DNA of 64,000 bases from Streptococcus salivarius (GCF_009738225.1 NZ_CP018187.1:568501-632500); one strand, 5' to 3'; positions 54,437-63,442 are shown, numbered from the stretch's first letter. Translations and numbers: made by a program. The notes: generated from the letters alone by a model not told the origin.

Positions 54437-55195
54437 ATGAATTACTTAACATTACCTTTTTTTAAAGCATTGTTGAAGAAAAAAGAATCAAAAATTGCGT
54501 TAGCTTTTAGCTTTTTTCCAATGCTATTAATTGTTGTAGGATTATTTAGTACTAATTTTATGCAATTAAGTGCCCCAGTAGGGTCACTAAGCTTTTTAGA
54601 GTTCTTTAGTGCAGTTTTATCTACTCAATACCAAATGTTATTACCATTAGTAGTTTTTATTTACATTGGAAGTACGATTTTTAGAGATGAAATTACAAGT
54701 GGCATTATGTATCTTTACAAAGATATTAGTAGAAAAGTTATTTTAAATGCAAAGCTAGGAGCGATTTTATTGTTTCAAATATTGTATATAGTAATAACTT
54801 TCTTCTCATCATTGTTTACTTATTATGTTTATTTGGTTCATCAACCATATACGTCAGGTAAGTTTTTGCCTTCTCAAATTGATGATGTACAGTATACGAT
54901 AGTCAGTATTTTAGGAACTATTTTGGTATTTTTGTTATGTTTATTAGTTGCCAGTTTGGCATCAATTATCTTAACCAACGGTTTCACGATGCTTGTAGGA
55001 ATTATTTTTGCACTTTTTTCTTTTATAGCTCCGCATCTTGCTTCACTAAAATGCGTGTTTCCAAACGGTTATGTTAATGTGTTAGGTCATCTATCTTTTA
55101 ATAATAGTATATTACTTCTTACGTTATTATTTGTGGTTTACTATGTAATTTTGTATGTTATCTCTTTACATTTGTATAATAGACTTGAGTATTAG
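54437..55195 (+). CDS. ABC-2-type permease
   Basis: A 252-aa six-helix permease: SKIALAFSFFPMLLIVVGLF, a long loop, then YIGSTIFRDEITSGIMYLYKDI (the EITSG coupling-type segment), and four more helices ending in YVISLHLYNRLEY. It lies two bases after the ATPase gene, with GGAGG upstream. Likely partner of that ATPase in self-protection or export. Confidence 0.85.
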   Translation: MNYLTLPFFKALLKKKESKIALAFSFFPMLLIVVGLFSTNFMQLSAPVGSLSFLEFFSAVLSTQYQMLLPLVVFIYIGSTIFRDEITSGIMYLYKDISRKVILNAKLGAILLFQILYIVITFFSSLFTYYVYLVHQPYTSGKFLPSQIDDVQYTIVSILGTILVFLLCLLVASLASIILTNGFTMLVGIIFALFSFIAPHLASLKCVFPNGYVNVLGHLSFNNSILLLTLLFVVYYVILYVISLHLYNRLEY

Positions 55196-55212
55196 TGAGT
55201 TGAGGTACTCTT

Positions 55213-56949
55213 ATGAAGAGTAAAAAAAGTTCTTCAATATTATTTCAAATTAGATATTTTCTTATACCTGAACGATTTTTATTTATAATTGGATTGGTTC
55301 TAAGTATTATCGGTGCTTTGTCTACGCTCGCTTTGCCTTTGATTATGGGTACTCTAGCAGACCGTGATAGAATGAATTTTATTTTATTACATAAATCTAT
55401 AATCCTTTTAGGAATAATAGCTATCTTTATAATTTATATTATTCAAGGATTAGCTGCATTTTTGTTAGGCAAGGTTGGAGCTAGGGTTATTAAGAATATG
55501 GAGAATGAGTTTGTTAATCATTGCTTGAATCTACCTATTTATCAGTTAAATAGATTTTCAGCAGGAGACCTTACGAGTCGTTTAACAAACGATATATCAG
55601 AAACCGCCAAAATTGTTACTACGACTATTCCTCAACTAATAATAAATGCTATTATCGTTTTAGGAACGAGCGTTATACTTGTATCAATAAATTTTCATCT
55701 TACTGTTATAGCCTTTTTAGCAACAGCATTAGCTAGTTTGCTTGTCATGCCTTTTAATAGGAAATTAGAGCGACTTTATAATTTACACCAGACATATTTA
55801 GGTGATGTTAGTGGAAGCTTTACTCAAAAGGTTTTAAATAATAAGTTGGTAAAGTCTTATTTAGGAGCAAAACAAGAAGTAAGTACATTTCAAGGTAAAT
55901 TTAATAAGATTTACTATAATTTTGTTCGTATGGTTGCTACAGCCTCTGTTCTTAATACTTTGACATCTGGTTTATTAATCCTTTTGGTACTTAGTTTTTT
56001 GTTATATACTAGTTGGCAAGTGAATCAAGGTTTATTATCTATTGGTGAGATGGTGACTTTTATCTTATATATTATTCAAGTTATTAGTCCAATCACGAGT
56101 ATTTTTTCTAGCATATCAGAATTTTTTGAAGTTAAAGGGACTTTAAGACGTATTACAGATATTTTAGCTATTAATATTGAAAATGATTCACCAGATTCGA
56201 TAGATTTTAATATTTCAAAAGGAAATATTTCTCTAAATAATTTATCTTTTAGCTATGATGGTGTTACAAAAGTTTTAAATAATATCAATATAGAGTTACC
56301 TTCAAAAAAATTTATTGCTATAGTTGGTCCAAGTGGGTCAGGTAAAACGACCTTATTTTCCTTATTATTGAAATTTTTTAATGAATATGACGGAGATATT
56401 TTGATAGACGGTGTGCCACTAAAAAATATTTTTACAGATACTATTCGAAAACAAATTTCTTGTGTTTTTCAAGAAAGTGGTTTCTTTTCGGGAACTATTA
56501 AATCTAATTTGCTGTATGGAAAAAATAGTAACGTAGATGATATGAGTATTGAAAGTGCTTTGAAAAAGTCAGGTGCATATGATTTTGTTAATCACTTTTC
56601 TAATGGTTTAGATACAATTATTGGCGAGGGTGGAGTAGAACTTTCTGAGGGACAAAAACAAAGATTAAATATTGCCAGAGCTTTAATAAGTAATCCTAAG
56701 ATTTTATTAATGGATGAAGCAACAGCAAATCTAGACACAATGACTGAAAGCCTTATTATCAATACTTTGTTAGAGATAAAAGGAACTATAACTACCATTG
56801 TTATTGCTCATCGTTTAAAAACTATTATTGAATCTGATTTAATTATTGTATTAGAAAATGATGGTACAGTAACTCATTTTGGAACACATCAACAGCTATT
56901 AAACTATAGCGAAACTTATAAAAAAATATATAGTGAAAGTTTATTTTAG
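55213..56949 (+). CDS. ABC exporter with fused transmembrane and ATPase domains
   Basis: A 578-aa half-transporter. Residues 1-330 form a six-helix ABC-exporter domain; residues about 340-578 form an ATPase with Walker A GPSGSGKTTLFSL, signature LSEGQKQR (Glu replaces the usual first Gly), Walker B ILLMDEATANLD and the AHRLKTI switch. There is no N-terminal C39 peptidase, so the substrate peptide is presumably leaderless or cleaved by another protein such as the CPBP protease. It is the likely exporter for the 29-residue peptide. Confidence 0.88.
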   Translation: MKSKKSSSILFQIRYFLIPERFLFIIGLVLSIIGALSTLALPLIMGTLADRDRMNFILLHKSIILLGIIAIFIIYIIQGLAAFLLGKVGARVIKNMENEFVNHCLNLPIYQLNRFSAGDLTSRLTNDISETAKIVTTTIPQLIINAIIVLGTSVILVSINFHLTVIAFLATALASLLVMPFNRKLERLYNLHQTYLGDVSGSFTQKVLNNKLVKSYLGAKQEVSTFQGKFNKIYYNFVRMVATASVLNTLTSGLLILLVLSFLLYTSWQVNQGLLSIGEMVTFILYIIQVISPITSIFSSISEFFEVKGTLRRITDILAINIENDSPDSIDFNISKGNISLNNLSFSYDGVTKVLNNINIELPSKKFIAIVGPSGSGKTTLFSLLLKFFNEYDGDILIDGVPLKNIFTDTIRKQISCVFQESGFFSGTIKSNLLYGKNSNVDDMSIESALKKSGAYDFVNHFSNGLDTIIGEGGVELSEGQKQRLNIARALISNPKILLMDEATANLDTMTESLIINTLLEIKGTITTIVIAHRLKTIIESDLIIVLENDGTVTHFGTHQQLLNYSETYKKIYSESLF

Positions 56950-57092
56950 ATATTTGAATAATAGGTTGATTGTATGAGATTGTACTAGCATATTTAGTTG
57001 TGTTATATTATATAGTATAAAAAAATAAAGGTTGAAAAAATGATATAGTTCTGCAAAACTTATATGTAAAATTATTGATAAGCAAAGTTTGA

Positions 57093-57791
57093 ACACGAGT
57101 TCTTGATACTGTTAAACCTTTATTTTTAAAGGTTGAGATTTCTTCTAAAAATACTGAGAAAAAAATAGTCAATAACATTGAAACCATTGATATTTCCGAT
57201 TTAGAATACAATTTTGGTGATAAGAAAGTCTTCTCTAAACTCAATCTCAGCTTCATAAAAAATAAAAAATATGACATTATTGGTGAATCTGGAAGTGGAA
57301 AGTCAACATTAATAAATATTATCTTAGGAAATCTCAAGAATTATACTGGTCATGTAAAATACAACAATTTAGAGTTAAAAGAAATTGATGAAAATTCCAT
57401 TGTTTCTCAAGTCGCATATATTAGTAATTCTACACATATTTACAATGACACACTTGAAAATAATTTAACACTGTGGTCTCAAGACATTACACAAAATGAC
57501 ATAAATAAAGCTTTGAAAGATGTCAATTTACTAGACTTACTGGGGCGTTTAAAGGAAAAGGTATCTAATGATCTACTTTCAGAAGGTCAAAAACAGAGAA
57601 TTGGTATTGTAAGAGCATTATTAAAAGGTAGTAACATTATTATTATGGATGAAGCTACAGCCAATCTTGATAAGGCTAATGCTAATTTTATTGAAAATAA
57701 TCTTTTAAAAAATACTGATATTACCCAGATTGAAGACAAAGTCCTCAGAAGTTATTCTTCTGGGGACTTTTCTTGCATCGAAAGAGTATAA
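57093..57791 (+). pseudogene. Decayed ABC-exporter ATPase domain
   Basis: An open frame without an obvious start: VNNIETIDISDLEYNFGDKK, then Walker A IIGESGSGKSTLINI, signature LSEGQKQRIGIVRAL, and Walker B IIIMDEATANLD. The membrane domain that should precede it is absent and the C-terminal H-loop is replaced by sequence running into a hairpin. Its LSEGQKQR signature is the same as the intact exporter, pointing to a second, related exporter that has been deleted. Confidence 0.8.
57740..57772 (+). terminator. Hairpin terminator at the end of the decayed ATPase
   Basis: AGTCCTCAGAAG / CTTCTGGGGACT stem (one G-U) with loop TTATT and a TTTTCTT tail. Confidence 0.7.
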
Positions 57792-57850
57792 TAAAAGAGG
57801 CTCTTTTCTACCATTTGTCAAGTCTATCAAGGCTTTAAGTAAAAAAAGAG

Positions 57851-57891
57851 ATAAGACAGTAGCTATTCTGAGGTTACTGTCTTATTTTTAA
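57851..57891 (+). terminator. Intrinsic terminator before the IS cluster
   Basis: ATAAGACAGTAGC / GTTACTGTCTTAT stem followed by T5. Confidence 0.8.
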
Positions 57892-57982
57892 CCCTTTTTT
57901 ATCCATAAATGGGCATGCTAAAAAAACACCTCATCTGGTATTTTTTGAAACAAGGTGTTACAATAATACGGCATAGACAGCC

Positions 57983-59185
57983 TTATCGATTTTGGGTCAA
58001 AGAGTAATCGTAAAGTTTGTTATGCGTAATGAGGTAATACATTGTTCGAATGAGACGATGTATAGAGGCAATCGTATGTGGCTTAGTTGAAGCTATTGTC
58101 GATTGTCTTTTTCGTTTCTCATAAAAGTCAGCGATATGGCAGGGATTAGTATGACTAGCTGAAGCGATGTTGTGAATGCACTTGAACAAGATTTTTCTGG
58201 CATAGGGATTACCTCGTTTAGTGATGTGTTCCTTGGCGAGAAAGTTCCCAGATTCGTAGTGTCTCAGGTCAATGCCAATAAAAGCGTTGATTTGATTGGA
58301 AGACTGAAAGCGACGAATATCTCCCAATTCGCCAATGATAGATGTCGCTGTGGTTTCTGCGATGCCAGGAATTGATCGTAAGATGTCATACTCTGGTAAA
58401 GGCTGAGCTAGAGCTACCATGTCGTTTAAGACAACTTGTCTGCGTTCAGAAAGACGAAGCAATTCTTGAGCATAGTAACGAACCTCTTCAAGCATTGGAG
58501 AGGTATTCTTGACCGCACAAAAAGATTGTTTAGCGAGTTTTATAAGTTTATCAGTCAGGTAAGCAATACGCTTTTCAGAGATGCGTTTGGAGGTGGATTG
58601 ACGGATAATCTCACACAAGTTACTTTGAGATAGGCTTAATACAAACTCTTTGCATGGAAAAGCCATCACTAGGTTCCAATATTGCTCTCCAGTAGGTGTG
58701 GATAATAGAGTTTCCAATTCAGGAAAGGTGACTTGTAGGACCTTGTGCAGACGGTTTTTAGTTCGAACAAGATCTTCTGTCATATTTTGATAGAAACGGC
58801 TTAAATCACGTAGGTGTTGATAAACTTCTTCCTGCACGTAAGTTGGTTTACGATTGTGTACAAGCTGAGATTTAGCCAACTTTTCAGCGTCAATTTTATC
58901 TGTTTTACGAACTCGCAGACTGTCCAATTGTTTCTTAGCTTCCAGTGGATTTAGCCGTGTGTAAGCGTAACTATATTCCTCGAGAAAGGCTTGAAGACGT
59001 CGAGAATAGACACCTGTAGCCTCAAATATAATCTCAGGGTTATGAACAGTTTTCAAGTCCCCCAATAGGCGATTGAAGCCAATGGCATCATTGAGTATGG
59101 TGTAGCCATGAACCTTCTCACCGTTGACTAAAATTGCCACCTCAGAACTTGTTTTACTGACATCAATTCCAAATACTGCACGCAT
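57983..59185 (-). CDS. IS110-family transposase (DEDD recombinase)
   Basis: A 400-aa protein with the N-terminal DEDD RuvC-like domain (AVFGIDVSKTSSEVAIL, IIFEATGVYSRRLQAF, RKTDKIDAEKLA) and the C-terminal transposase_20 domain (LRSIPGIAETTATSIIGELGD, NAFIGIDLRHYESG, KRGNPYARKILF with the catalytic Ser region). The start at the ATG giving MRAVFGID is preferred; an 18-codon longer frame exists. The frame is intact. Confidence 0.92.
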   Translation of the reverse strand: MRAVFGIDVSKTSSEVAILVNGEKVHGYTILNDAIGFNRLLGDLKTVHNPEIIFEATGVYSRRLQAFLEEYSYAYTRLNPLEAKKQLDSLRVRKTDKIDAEKLAKSQLVHNRKPTYVQEEVYQHLRDLSRFYQNMTEDLVRTKNRLHKVLQVTFPELETLLSTPTGEQYWNLVMAFPCKEFVLSLSQSNLCEIIRQSTSKRISEKRIAYLTDKLIKLAKQSFCAVKNTSPMLEEVRYYAQELLRLSERRQVVLNDMVALAQPLPEYDILRSIPGIAETTATSIIGELGDIRRFQSSNQINAFIGIDLRHYESGNFLAKEHITKRGNPYARKILFKCIHNIASASHTNPCHIADFYEKRKRQSTIASTKPHTIASIHRLIRTMYYLITHNKLYDYSLTQNR

Positions 59186-59440
59186 GACATTACCTCTTTT
59201 GTCTTGAATAATTCCATGTTTTAGTGATTTTATTTTCAATACGCGACGTTTAGCGTCCTACATACTTTAATCAAACTCCACCTAAAACAAGGTGTCTTGC
59301 CAGTTTGTCAAGCGACGTCTAGCGCCATAGAGCCCTACGACTTTACAAGACACCACTACTTTAACATAAAGAAAAAGTAGTGAGTACTCTCTCCCGTCGG
59401 AGATTTCTTCACTACTAATCTTAGTATGTTTGTCAACTGT
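59186..59440 (-). ncRNA. Candidate bridge RNA (seekRNA) region of the IS110 element
   Basis: The non-coding stretch upstream of the transposase has repeated blocks: GCGACGTTTAGCG at 59243 and GCGACGTCTAGCG at 59311, and a CACTACT/AGTAGTG set of inverted segments at 59350-59415. IS110 elements of this type are known to express a structured guide RNA from their non-coding end. That this one does is inferred, and the limits are approximate. Confidence 0.4.
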
Positions 59441-59456
59441 AGTGGGTGACGAAAAG

Positions 59457-59880
59457 CTAACATCTAGAGAGGACCAGATAGGTCTTCTCTTTTTGTATAT
59501 TCAGAGTGATGAAAACACGCTTCCTAAAGTTGATAAAATTTTTAAAACCGAAGCCCAGACGTTTGATGTCTTTGATAAGCTTATTGGTCCCCTCCAATTT
59601 TGCATTTGAGTAATGTGTTTCTAGTGCATTTTTGATATATTGTTTATGTTTACGAAAAGTCCTAAAGACTGTTTTGAAGTAATGATTGACCTTGCTTATA
59701 TTCTCCTCCATGAGTTCAAAAAACTCATCCCCGCTCTTCTCCTGAAAGTGAAAAAGCAAAAGCTGATAGAGGTTATAATAATTGGCGAGTTCTTCTGAGA
59801 AATTCAGTGTCTTCTCAACGACTTCATGTGGGTATAATGTTTGATGGAAGGTCTTTGAGTAAAAAGGAGAAAAGGTATTT
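59457..59880 (-). pseudogene. ISL3-family transposase, C-terminal remnant
   Basis: About 140 codons of an ISL3-type (IS1193-like) transposase C-terminus: FRKHKQYIKNALETHYSNAKLEGTNK... with LEGTNKLIKDIKRLGFGFKN and FINFRKRVFITL. The upstream part of the gene is absent; homology stops near 59880 where the IS1182-type element begins. The remnant is flanked by mobile elements on both sides. Confidence 0.8.
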
Positions 59881-61330
59881 GATGAGGTGCTCCTATGTTT
59901 CACAAAGATAATCCTGAATATAATCGCCGTCAAGTAGGTTTCTATACGCTTGACGAACTTGTACCTAAAGACCATCTTTTAAGAAAAGTTGAAGAAACGA
60001 TTGATTTTTCTTTTATTTATGATGTTGTTGAGGATAGTTATTCTTCAGATCATGGTCGCCCTAGTCTAGACCCCGTTTTGTTAGTTAAGATTCCGTTGAT
60101 TCAGTGTTTTTATGGAATTCGATCTATGCGCCAAACCATAAAGGATATCGAGGTGAATACGGCTTACCGATGGTTTCTCGGCTTATCTCTGGACGATAAG
60201 GTGCCCCATTTTACAACTTACGGTAAGAACTATAGCCGACGCTTTCAAAATAAAGAATTGTTAGCACACATTTTTAGTCATGTGCTTCACCAAGTTTTGG
60301 AGGCTGGGCTCATTGATTCCTCAGAAATCTTCATCGATGGGACACATATCAAGGCAGCTGCTAATAATCATAAGTACAAAAATGTTGTTGTTGATCAAAA
60401 AGCTAAATTCATGAGTGAACAACTGGATGTTGAGATTAATTTAGACAGGAAGAAACATGCAAAAAAGTGCTTAAAGCCCGCCAAAAAAGGCGAGGCTAAA
60501 TCTAAGAAACAATCAACGACAGATCCAGATAGTGGTTGGTTTCACAAGGGAGAACACAAGGAAGTCTTCGCTTATAATGCCCAGGTAGCTTGTGATAAAC
60601 ATGGTTGGGCCTTGGCTTATACAGTTGAAGCAGGTAACATCCATGATAGTCAGGCCTTCCCTGCTCTTTTTGCCCAGCTAGAACCCTTCTCCCCTGAATT
60701 CATTATTGCGGATTCAGGCTACAAAACACCTAGTATTGCCAAGTTTCTTTTGGCAAAAGGGATTACACCAGTTTTCCCTTACACTAGGCCAAGAGGCAAA
60801 AGACACTTTCTACGTCCAAAAGACTTTGTCTATGACGAGCATTTTGACTGCTATCTTTGTCCAGAGAATCAGGTGTTAACTTATCGTACAACGACACGTG
60901 AAGGCTATAGAGAATATAAAAGCGATCCAAAAATTTGTAAGACCTGTCCCTTGTTGGCGATTTGTACTGAAAGTCGCCAGCACCAAAAAGTAGTTGTGCG
61001 TCATATTTGGAAAGAGGCCTTAGAAATCTGTGAAGATATCCGCCATCAAAGTGGGATGAAGGAACGGTATCAACACCGTAAAGAAACGATAGAACGGTTA
61101 TTCGGAACAGCTAAAGAATATCATAACTTGCGTTATACCAGAGAAAAAGGAAAGTCCAAAATGGAAGATAAGGTTGGGCTTACTTTGGCGTGTCTAAATA
61201 TCAAAAAATTGGTAAAAATGATGGTAGGAAAGACCTGTTATCTTCTCCCAATACGTCAATATTATTGGATTATGGGAGAATTAAGTATGAATATAAAAAA
61301 GACAAACATCAAAATCGATGTTTGTCTTCA
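59880..61330. mobile_element. IS1182-family element (approximate limits)
   Basis: One transposase gene on the plus strand starting 59895, and near its right side a hairpin AAGACAAACAT / ATGTTTGTCTT (about 61299-61330). Terminal repeats could not be identified by eye, so the limits are estimates. It interrupts an ISL3 transposase remnant on the left and abuts the DUF2969 gene on the right. Confidence 0.6.
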
Positions 61331-61658
61331 TTCTGAAGCTTGCTCTTGCAAGCTTTTTTCTTTTTCGGTAAAATTAAAGACATATACTAAGAAAGGATGG
61401 CTCGATTTAGGTATCGGGTATAAATCTATGAGTAAAAAAGACAAAAAAATTGAAATCCAAATCAAAGATGCCAAAGTCATTGTAAACAAAGCAAGCATCG
61501 AAGGTTTTGAACTTCTTGTTGGCAAGAAAGTGATTGGACAAATTGTGGAAATTGATGGTAAGTTTGCCGTTGTTGACAAGGAAAATGTTGCAGGTTTCCA
61601 CAAAAAAATGGATGATGCAGTGGCTGCCATTATTGAATCATACAATCTTAATCATTAA
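59895..61658 (+). CDS. IS1182-family transposase, read through into DUF2969
   Basis: Residues 1 to about 450 are an IS1182-type DDE transposase: RQVGFYTLDELVPKDHLLRK, FIDGTHIKAAANNHK, FIIADSGYKTPS, a Cys-rich CPENQ...CKTCPLLAIC segment and RKETIERLFGTAKEYHNLRY with the catalytic Glu. Its own stop codon is missing. The frame stays open through two hairpins and joins the 76-residue DUF2969 protein at residue 512, giving a 587-codon ORF. This probably reflects loss of the end of the element on insertion or deletion; the native DUF2969 start lies within it at 61428. Confidence 0.85.
   Translation: MFHKDNPEYNRRQVGFYTLDELVPKDHLLRKVEETIDFSFIYDVVEDSYSSDHGRPSLDPVLLVKIPLIQCFYGIRSMRQTIKDIEVNTAYRWFLGLSLDDKVPHFTTYGKNYSRRFQNKELLAHIFSHVLHQVLEAGLIDSSEIFIDGTHIKAAANNHKYKNVVVDQKAKFMSEQLDVEINLDRKKHAKKCLKPAKKGEAKSKKQSTTDPDSGWFHKGEHKEVFAYNAQVACDKHGWALAYTVEAGNIHDSQAFPALFAQLEPFSPEFIIADSGYKTPSIAKFLLAKGITPVFPYTRPRGKRHFLRPKDFVYDEHFDCYLCPENQVLTYRTTTREGYREYKSDPKICKTCPLLAICTESRQHQKVVVRHIWKEALEICEDIRHQSGMKERYQHRKETIERLFGTAKEYHNLRYTREKGKSKMEDKVGLTLACLNIKKLVKMMVGKTCYLLPIRQYYWIMGELSMNIKKTNIKIDVCLHSEACSCKLFSFSVKLKTYTKKGWLDLGIGYKSMSKKDKKIEIQIKDAKVIVNKASIEGFELLVGKKVIGQIVEIDGKFAVVDKENVAGFHKKMDDAVAAIIESYNLNH
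61338..61363. terminator. Intrinsic terminator inside the fused ORF
   Basis: AAGCTTGC-TCTT-GCAAGCTT perfect stem with T-rich tail. It should stop most transcription from the transposase before the DUF2969 gene. Confidence 0.8.
61428..61658 (+). CDS. DUF2969 small cytoplasmic protein
   Basis: A 76-aa protein matching the streptococcal/lactobacillar DUF2969 family: KKIEIQIKDAKVIVNKASIEGF, LLVGKKVIGQIVEID and a C-terminal helix AVAAIIESYNLNH. Function unknown. There is no good ribosome binding site right before the ATG. An eight-codon ORF (61397-61423, MARFRYRV) with AGAAAGG upstream ends five bases before it and might couple translation. Its position before the tRNA-Tyr/tRNA-Gln/rpsA block fits. 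Confidence 0.75.
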   Translation: MSKKDKKIEIQIKDAKVIVNKASIEGFELLVGKKVIGQIVEIDGKFAVVDKENVAGFHKKMDDAVAAIIESYNLNH

Positions 61659-61718
61659 AATCCAAAGCAAAGGCTTGCTTTGGTCAAGAAACTGTGATAT
61701 ACTATTTCTTGTTCTTAA

Positions 61719-61799
61719 GGAGAGATAGCGAAGAGGCTAAACGCGGCGGACTGTAAATCCGCTCCTTCGGGTTCGGGGGTTCGAATCCCTCTCTCTCCA
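61719..61799 (+). tRNA. tRNA-Tyr (GTA)
   Basis: An 81-base class II tRNA: acceptor GGAGAGA paired with TCTCTCC, long variable arm, anticodon GTA in CTGTAAA and T-loop GGTTCGAATCC. A promoter TTGCTT (61675-61680) - 17 - TATACT (61698-61703) lies just upstream. No CCA is encoded. Confidence 0.95.
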
Positions 61800-61867
61800 T
61801 GTCTAAGAAACTGAATCGGGATAGTCGATATCAAGTACTTAGATGTTTTTTTATAGCATTTTGCTAT

Positions 61868-61939
61868 TGGGGTATAGCCAAGCGGTAAGGCAAGGGACTT
61901 TGACTCCCTCATGCGTTGGTTCGAATCCAGCTACCCCAG
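61868..61939 (+). tRNA. tRNA-Gln (TTG)
   Basis: A 72-base tRNA: acceptor TGGGGTA with TACCCCA, anticodon loop CTTTGAC (anticodon TTG), T-loop GGTTCGAATCC. The CCA end is not encoded. It lies 68 bases after tRNA-Tyr, probably in one transcript. Confidence 0.95.
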
Positions 61940-62059
61940 TAAAAGGTATCGGGTGCATTGGCACCGTCTATGTTAACCATTGTCTTTGCGGGTACCTTTA
62001 AAAATATATTGTTATCAAGGGTCAGAATTGGCTGGCTCTTGTTGGAGGATCTTTTTAGA

Positions 62060-63262
62060 ATGAACGAATTTGAAGAATTGCTAAACAGTGTTAGCGAAGT
62101 TAACACAGGTGACGTTGTAACAGCTGAAGTTATCTCAGTAGATAATGATCAAGCAAATGTTGTTATCGAAGGAACTGGTATCGAAGGTGTTTTGACACGT
62201 CGTGAATTGACAAACGACCGTGACGCAAACGTTGCAGACCTTGTTAAAGTTGGTGAAACACTTGAAGTGCTTGTTCTTCGTCAAGTTGTTGGTAAAGATA
62301 CTGATACTGTAACTTACCTTGTATCTAAAAAACGCTTGGAAGCTCGCAAAGCTTGGGATAAACTTGTTGGTCGTGAAGAAGAAGTTGTTACTGTTAAAGG
62401 AACACGCGCTGTTAAAGGCGGACTTTCAGTTGAATTTGAAGGTCTTCGTGGATTTATTCCAGCTTCAATGATCGATACTCGTTTTGTTCGTAACACTGAA
62501 CAATTTGTAGGTCAAGAATTTGACGCTAAAATTAAAGAAGTTGATCCAGCTGAAAACCGTTTCATCCTTTCACGTCGTGAAGTTGTTGAAGCTGAAGCTG
62601 CAGAAGCACGTAAAGAAGTCTTCTCTAAACTTGAAGTTGGTTCAATCGTAACTGGTAAAGTTGCTCGTTTGACAAGCTTCGGTGCTTTCATCGACCTTGG
62701 TGGTGTTGACGGACTTGTTCACGTGACTGAATTGTCTCACGAACGTAACGTTTCACCTAAATCAGTTGTATCTGTAGGTGATGAAGTTGAAGTTAAAGTT
62801 CTTGCTATCGACGAAGAAGCAGGACGTGTATCACTTTCACTTAAAGCAACAACACCTGGACCATGGGATGGCGTTGAACAAAAACTTGCTGCTGGTGATG
62901 TAATCGAAGGTAAAGTTAAACGCTTGACTGACTTCGGTGCTTTCGTTGAAGTATTGCCAGGTATCGATGGACTTGTTCACATCTCTCAAATTTCACACAA
63001 ACGTGTTGAAAATCCAAAAGATGTTCTTTCAGTAGGTCAAGACGTTACTGTTAAAGTTCTTGAAGTAAACGCTGATGCAGAACGTGTATCACTTTCTATC
63101 AAAGCTCTTGAAGAACGTCCAGCTAACGCTGAAGGCGAAAACAACGAAAAACGTCAATCACGTCCACGTCGTCCAAAACGTCAAGAAAAACGTGACTACG
63201 AACTTCCAGAAACTCAATCTGGATTCTCAATGGCGGATCTTTTCGGAGATATCGAATTGTAA
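62060..63262 (+). CDS. rpsA: Ribosomal protein S1
   Basis: A 400-aa protein with four S1 (OB-fold) RNA-binding domains beginning at about residues 15, 100, 190 and 275; the last two show [25 protein letters not shown] and the like. The four-domain form is typical of Firmicutes. Very strong codon bias (GTT, GAA, CGT, AAC) fits high expression. The start is ATG with GGAGG 13 bases upstream; a longer frame from 61958 would overlap the tRNA-Gln 3' region. Confidence 0.94.
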   Translation: MNEFEELLNSVSEVNTGDVVTAEVISVDNDQANVVIEGTGIEGVLTRRELTNDRDANVADLVKVGETLEVLVLRQVVGKDTDTVTYLVSKKRLEARKAWDKLVGREEEVVTVKGTRAVKGGLSVEFEGLRGFIPASMIDTRFVRNTEQFVGQEFDAKIKEVDPAENRFILSRREVVEAEAAEARKEVFSKLEVGSIVTGKVARLTSFGAFIDLGGVDGLVHVTELSHERNVSPKSVVSVGDEVEVKVLAIDEEAGRVSLSLKATTPGPWDGVEQKLAAGDVIEGKVKRLTDFGAFVEVLPGIDGLVHISQISHKRVENPKDVLSVGQDVTVKVLEVNADAERVSLSIKALEERPANAEGENNEKRQSRPRRPKRQEKRDYELPETQSGFSMADLFGDIEL

Positions 63263-63264
63263 GA

Positions 63265-63297
63265 TAAAAAAGAGGCATGGAAACATGTCTTTTTTTC
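63265..63297 (+). terminator. Intrinsic terminator of rpsA
   Basis: AAAAGAGGCATG-GAAA-CATGTCTTTTTTT stem-loop. Confidence 0.8.
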
Positions 63298-63330
63298 TAT
63301 TTTAGAGTATGCTATAATAGTATACTGTTA

Positions 63331-63402
63331 GCACCCTTAGTGTAATGGATATCACGTAAGATTCCGGTTCTTGAGATAGGGGTTCGATTCCCTTAGGGTG
63401 CA
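63331..63402 (+). tRNA. tRNA-Arg (CCG)
   Basis: A 72-base tRNA: acceptor GCACCCT with AGGGTGC, anticodon loop TTCCGGT (anticodon CCG), T-loop GGTTCGATTCC. TATAAT at 63313-63318 is its -10 box. CCA is not encoded. Confidence 0.93.
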
Positions 63403-63408
63403 AAAAGA

Positions 63409-63442
63409 AAAACGTTGAAAGATTTGTTCGCTCAACGTTTTT
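63409..63442 (+). terminator. Intrinsic terminator after tRNA-Arg
   Basis: AAAACGTTGA / TCAACGTTTT stem with a 13-base loop and T7. The next 160 bases before the ssrA promoter hold nothing I can name. Confidence 0.85.

Larger units (their letters stand above)
57900..59455. mobile_element. IS110-family element (approximate limits)
   Basis: One intact IS110 transposase on the minus strand with about 80 bases downstream and about 215 bases of non-coding sequence upstream. The sequence AAACAAGGTGT occurs in direct orientation at 57948-57958 and 59285-59295, possibly near the element ends. IS110 elements lack terminal inverted repeats, so the exact ends cannot be fixed by eye. Adjacent sequence belongs to an ISL3 remnant. 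Confidence 0.7.

Noticed and set aside
57093..57791. Functional second ABC exporter
   Set aside because: The membrane domain and start codon are missing and the C-terminus runs into a terminator hairpin.
59895..61658. Genuine transposase-DUF2969 fusion protein with new function
   Set aside because: A strong terminator and the native start codon of DUF2969 lie inside the frame; an IS boundary artefact is simpler.
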